Assembly (NCBI GenBank): GCA_026391775.1
Contig: JAPLDK010000007.1
Coordinates: forward strand, 65,065 to 129,064
Reading direction: 5' to 3'
From: Bacteroidota bacterium
GTDB taxonomy: Bacteria; Bacteroidota; Bacteroidia; Bacteroidales; FEN-979
Length of the DNA: 64,000 bases
Position 1 is the first letter of the stretch, and each line of letters begins with the position of its first letter. The notes under the pieces were generated by a model. That model was not told the origin of the DNA, did not search any database, and saw only the letters and a list, made by a program, of their open reading frames with translations. Of the stretch, positions 61,033-64,000 are shown in pieces. A program made the translations under genes and the position numbers.

Positions 61033-64000
61033 TTCAGATAGATCTTTAAGGGAACCTGGGTGAACATTTTTCCCTGATCGGGGAAAAGAATCCGGATTGT
61101 ATAAATATTCCCGCTTTTCGTCAGCAGGACCGCGTTGTCAATATGGTCAATGTCCTGGTCGTTCACCCTCAACATGATTTCTCCTGAAGTGCCAGCCTTA
61201 TTTTCAGCAAGGATTGAATAAACATTTCCGCTCAGGCCGCTGTCTATAATCCTCAGTCCCTCAGCGCTATTTCCTGGTTTTGGATCAGTAACGACCGGCA
61301 GCACATTTATTCCATTTCTGAATTCAATTTCGACCAGATCAATGCCGTCGGGCTTAAATTCAAGTTTGGCACGTATGCCTTTGGATGTATTTTCTATTGA
61401 GAACGGGACATCCCTATGGTTGAGCTTACATGACAGAAGTTGTGTTCCAGTGGGCAATAATGGAGCAAATTCAACAGTAATTGCTTCTCTGTATTCCGAT
61501 GTAAACCTGTAGGAGAATGTATTTCCGTTTCTTTTAAACTTCATGCTGATGATCTTGGTGCCGATCCTGATGTTCCTGACTTCGAGCGAGTCCCATCCGG
61601 CAGGAAGGGCAGGGGCCAGTTTGAGTAAGCGTTTTCCTGCATCTACATACAGGCCCAGAAGGCCTTCAAGGGCAGGCTGTATTACCATGGTCTCCGACCA
61701 GCATTGGTTTGCACATACCCCGGAAGGCTTGTAAACAGCACCGTTCAACACTTCCTCAACAGTTCCCAAAGCCCAGGACTTATATACATTTAGATTATTC
61801 ATCATATGCGAAAAACCCTGAACAGAATTGCCATAACGGTATTCGGCCATTGAAGCCCAGCCTGTGAATAACGGCCATACACTCCCGTAATGATAACCTG
61901 TAGGTTTAAACAGACGGCTGTCGTCCCTTATTATTCTTACTCCCCAGTTGGTTGTAAATAAGTTGGAGGCGTACTGCCTTAACACAGAAGCTGCCTTGTC
62001 CGGGTCGGCCAGCCCGAATCCCAGGGGAACTGCGGGCAATACCGTGGGCTCTGCACGGAAACTGCCATCCACATTTTTTCCATAATTAAAAAAGGATGTA
62101 CCCGGATTCCAGAAATCTTTATTGATGATCTGGTTTATTACCTCCGCTTCATCCCTGTACCTGTCTTTGTCCTGCTCCTTCATGAATGCTGCCATATTGG
62201 AAGCCTCCTTCAAAGCTTCACTCCAGCATCCTGTCATGTAAAAGGTTGCATGCGAGCCATATAACTCGCCTCCTTCGACCCAGCCATGTCCTACATTGGT
62301 GTTTTCGATCAGATGGTCTTTATCTGTATCCGTGGAAAAACAGAAATCGATGGCCTTGAGGATATGCGGCCAGCTTTGACGCAAAAAAGCCGTATCGTTT
62401 GAGAACCTGAAATATCGTCCGGCAAGTATTATATATAATGGGGTTGCATCGGAAGCATCATAATGAACTATCCCCGAAGTGCTTGCTTCATGAAAGATTT
62501 TCCCGTTCAGGTCCTGGTATTTCTGGTAAAACTCAAGTTCCGACTTCACCTTCTCATAATCGCCGGCGTCGAGCAAAGCAAAGCCGCTCCATTGCCCGTC
62601 CCTGCCGAAATACCATGCATAGCCCGGCCTTCCGCTCACTTTCTGTGCCCCGTCCCAGCCATACCTGGTGGTCGCATAACCGGCAACCATAGATTTCCCC
62701 ATACCGGGAGTATTCACGAAGAATTTATCGGTCGACACAACTGCCCATAAATAACCTTTGTTGAAATTGGCATCCGGGGATGAGATCATCAACCTGCTTT
62801 TATAGAGTTCAGTGGTATGCTGAATTGCATGCTGAAAAATCTCTTCAGGTGATGCTGAATACTTTTCATAACATTGCCTGATTGTCTTGCTGTCTTCTCT
62901 TCCTGCGGCATAAACTACATCAAGCTGGTCATTCATTTCAAGCCTGTATTGAAGGAATCCTGCTGCCTGGAATTTATCCGTGTGAACACCCACGGCTTTG
63001 TAGTTTTTATCAATTGAAAAGTCCGAAAACTGTCCGGAGATTTGTTGAACTGCCGGTTTGTTGGCGCCAAGGAAAACATTCAGCAAGCCCGATTTATCAG
63101 TAAATCTTAAGGCCTGGATGTCATCAAGCCAGGCATGGCATATACTCCCGCTTACTTTCTCAGAATAAGGCCACATCCATCTTAAATTAGATTTAAGGAG
63201 GATGAAAAGTTCGGCTCCGTAGACCCCCTTATATTCATAATGCAGCACCCCGGCGGGGTCCAGGGGATCATTCACAATGATCTCCTTCAGATAAGCCCTT
63301 GGAAATTTATACTGACGGCAGAAGTAAGAGGGATGGGCAATTACCTCAGGACGCTGATCCTTAAGCCAGTAAATGGTATCCTTATAATCGAATTTGATCC
63401 CCACCTCATAATCTCTGAAAGCCATGAAAGGATGCGCCCAAAGCTCCTCAATGCCCCCGTTCCCGGTTCCCATGGTCAACAACCGCTCACCTGCTACATC
63501 CCAGGAGTCATTGGAAGAGAATCTGCTTTCCATTGCAACCGGGTCTGCCGGCTCATCCCAGCGATAGCCAGGTTTTACCAACTTTGCCTGACCCGGTAGG
63601 GAATCCCTGCCACATTCCAAAACAGTGTTGGGTGAGTAGTCCCAGTAATGAACATCTTGTGACTGTATAGTTCCGGCGAGATACTCAAGACAGTTCCGGG
63701 TGAATTTTTCCAGGTGCAAACGGTTAAGATTGGGCTGAGAAAAGTCCATATACCCCCCAATAGCCAAAACTTTCCCTTTCCCGCAATTATATTCCAAAAC
63801 TATTTTCGATTCTTCGCGAAGGAATATGTAATCCCAATCAACTGCGATGACTTTGCCGGCTGCCGGCAGCTTTTCCCCGAAATATCCGCAAAGGCCTACG
63901 CTCTGGTCAGTTAAAGGCCGCAAAATATAAGCGCCGCCGTTCATTCCCCTGAAAACAGGATGGTCTATGAAAGCATGGAAGCCCAGTTTCCTGCCGTAAC
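61029..64000 (-). CDS. Amylo-alpha-1,6-glucosidase-like protein (5' end beyond right edge)
   Basis: The frame is open to the window edge: 971 residues after the first visible ATG at 63944, plus at least 18 more codons upstream (…GFHAFIDHPVFRG), so the true start and any signal peptide lie outside. The N-terminal visible part (about 1-100) resembles a GATase-1-like beta/alpha domain (GGAYILRPLTDQSVG, YIFLREESKIVLEY, GGYMDFSQPNLNR). The central and C-terminal part is an (alpha/alpha)6 domain (WGVRIIRDDSRLFKPTGYHYGSVWP, HGWVEGGELYGSHATFY) of the glycogen-debranching GDE_C/GH15/GH133 type, ending in a beta-sandwich. It likely hydrolyses branched alpha-glucan or related glycan. The first of the three coupled glycosidases. 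Confidence 0.83.
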   Translation of the reverse strand, partial: YGRKLGFHAFIDHPVFRGMNGGAYILRPLTDQSVGLCGYFGEKLPAAGKVIAVDWDYIFLREESKIVLEYNCGKGKVLAIGGYMDFSQPNLNRLHLEKFTRNCLEYLAGTIQSQDVHYWDYSPNTVLECGRDSLPGQAKLVKPGYRWDEPADPVAMESRFSSNDSWDVAGERLLTMGTGNGGIEELWAHPFMAFRDYEVGIKFDYKDTIYWLKDQRPEVIAHPSYFCRQYKFPRAYLKEIIVNDPLDPAGVLHYEYKGVYGAELFILLKSNLRWMWPYSEKVSGSICHAWLDDIQALRFTDKSGLLNVFLGANKPAVQQISGQFSDFSIDKNYKAVGVHTDKFQAAGFLQYRLEMNDQLDVVYAAGREDSKTIRQCYEKYSASPEEIFQHAIQHTTELYKSRLMISSPDANFNKGYLWAVVSTDKFFVNTPGMGKSMVAGYATTRYGWDGAQKVSGRPGYAWYFGRDGQWSGFALLDAGDYEKVKSELEFYQKYQDLNGKIFHEASTSGIVHYDASDATPLYIILAGRYFRFSNDTAFLRQSWPHILKAIDFCFSTDTDKDHLIENTNVGHGWVEGGELYGSHATFYMTGCWSEALKEASNMAAFMKEQDKDRYRDEAEVINQIINKDFWNPGTSFFNYGKNVDGSFRAEPTVLPAVPLGFGLADPDKAASVLRQYASNLFTTNWGVRIIRDDSRLFKPTGYHYGSVWPLFTGWASMAEYRYGNSVQGFSHMMNNLNVYKSWALGTVEEVLNGAVYKPSGVCANQCWSETMVIQPALEGLLGLYVDAGKRLLKLAPALPAGWDSLEVRNIRIGTKIISMKFKRNGNTFSYRFTSEYREAITVEFAPLLPTGTQLLSCKLNHRDVPFSIENTSKGIRAKLEFKPDGIDLVEIEFRNGINVLPVVTDPKPGNSAEGLRIIDSGLSGNVYSILAENKAGTSGEIMLRVNDQDIDHIDNAVLLTKSGNIYTIRILFPDQGKMFTQVPLKIYLK

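Overview
The window reads as chromosomal DNA of a Bacteroidota bacterium, probably an anaerobic or facultative environmental Bacteroidales/Marinilabiliales-type organism. Several things point there: TAnnTTTG promoters, a type IX secretion (T9SS) C-terminal sorting domain, HmuY/TonB haem-uptake genes, many SPII lipoproteins and exported glycosidases, a flexirubin-type aryl-polyene cluster, and an oxygen-sensitive glycyl radical enzyme. The lineage is inferred from gene content; no 16S gene is present.

Region 1 (left edge to 14657) is a flexirubin/aryl-polyene biosynthetic cluster that runs off the left edge. Tyrosine ammonia-lyase should make a 4-hydroxycinnamate starter. A ketosynthase, ketoreductase, hotdog dehydratase-like protein and acyl carrier protein extend it. 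Two related LpxL-like acyltransferases (one fused to a B12/radical-SAM enzyme), a membrane methyltransferase, a CrtI-like FAD enzyme and a 1265-residue MMPL exporter/PlsC/methyltransferase fusion would tailor, acylate and export the product. A tRNA-Arg(ACG) with its own promoter lies inside the cluster.

Region 2 (14805-22288) holds two hypothetical proteins and an FkbM methyltransferase on the minus strand. A poorly understood 0.75-kb stretch with a small ORF follows. Then comes a plus-strand haem operon: HmuY-like protein with T9SS tail, TonB receptor, HmuY-like lipoprotein.

Region 3 (22266-40308) is a tightly packed ten-gene minus-strand run: beta-mannosidase GH2, alpha-mannosidase GH92, EamA transporter, M64 peptidase, glycyl-radical activase, trans-4-hydroxyproline dehydratase, GH31 glucosidase, MFS transporter, transglutaminase-like lipoprotein and metallo-beta-lactamase-fold hydrolase. 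I read it as a candidate system for degrading hydroxyproline-containing glycoproteins.

Region 4 (40388-52025) carries galactokinase and PPK2, a lipoprotein aldose epimerase, an SDR/EXPERA/Old-Yellow-Enzyme operon (possible steroid-like or isoprenoid chemistry), an M23 peptidase with a metallophosphoesterase, an SSS symporter with a small two-TM protein and an MGMT, and an ABC membrane domain lacking an ATPase.

Region 5 (52103-64000) has a lipoprotein with an internally duplicated HELxER domain, a large exported protein ending in a SUMF1 domain, a CAP+SPOR protein, and a translationally coupled run of three (alpha/alpha)6-type glycosidases, the last cut by the right edge. I saw no insertion sequences, CRISPR arrays or rRNA genes.
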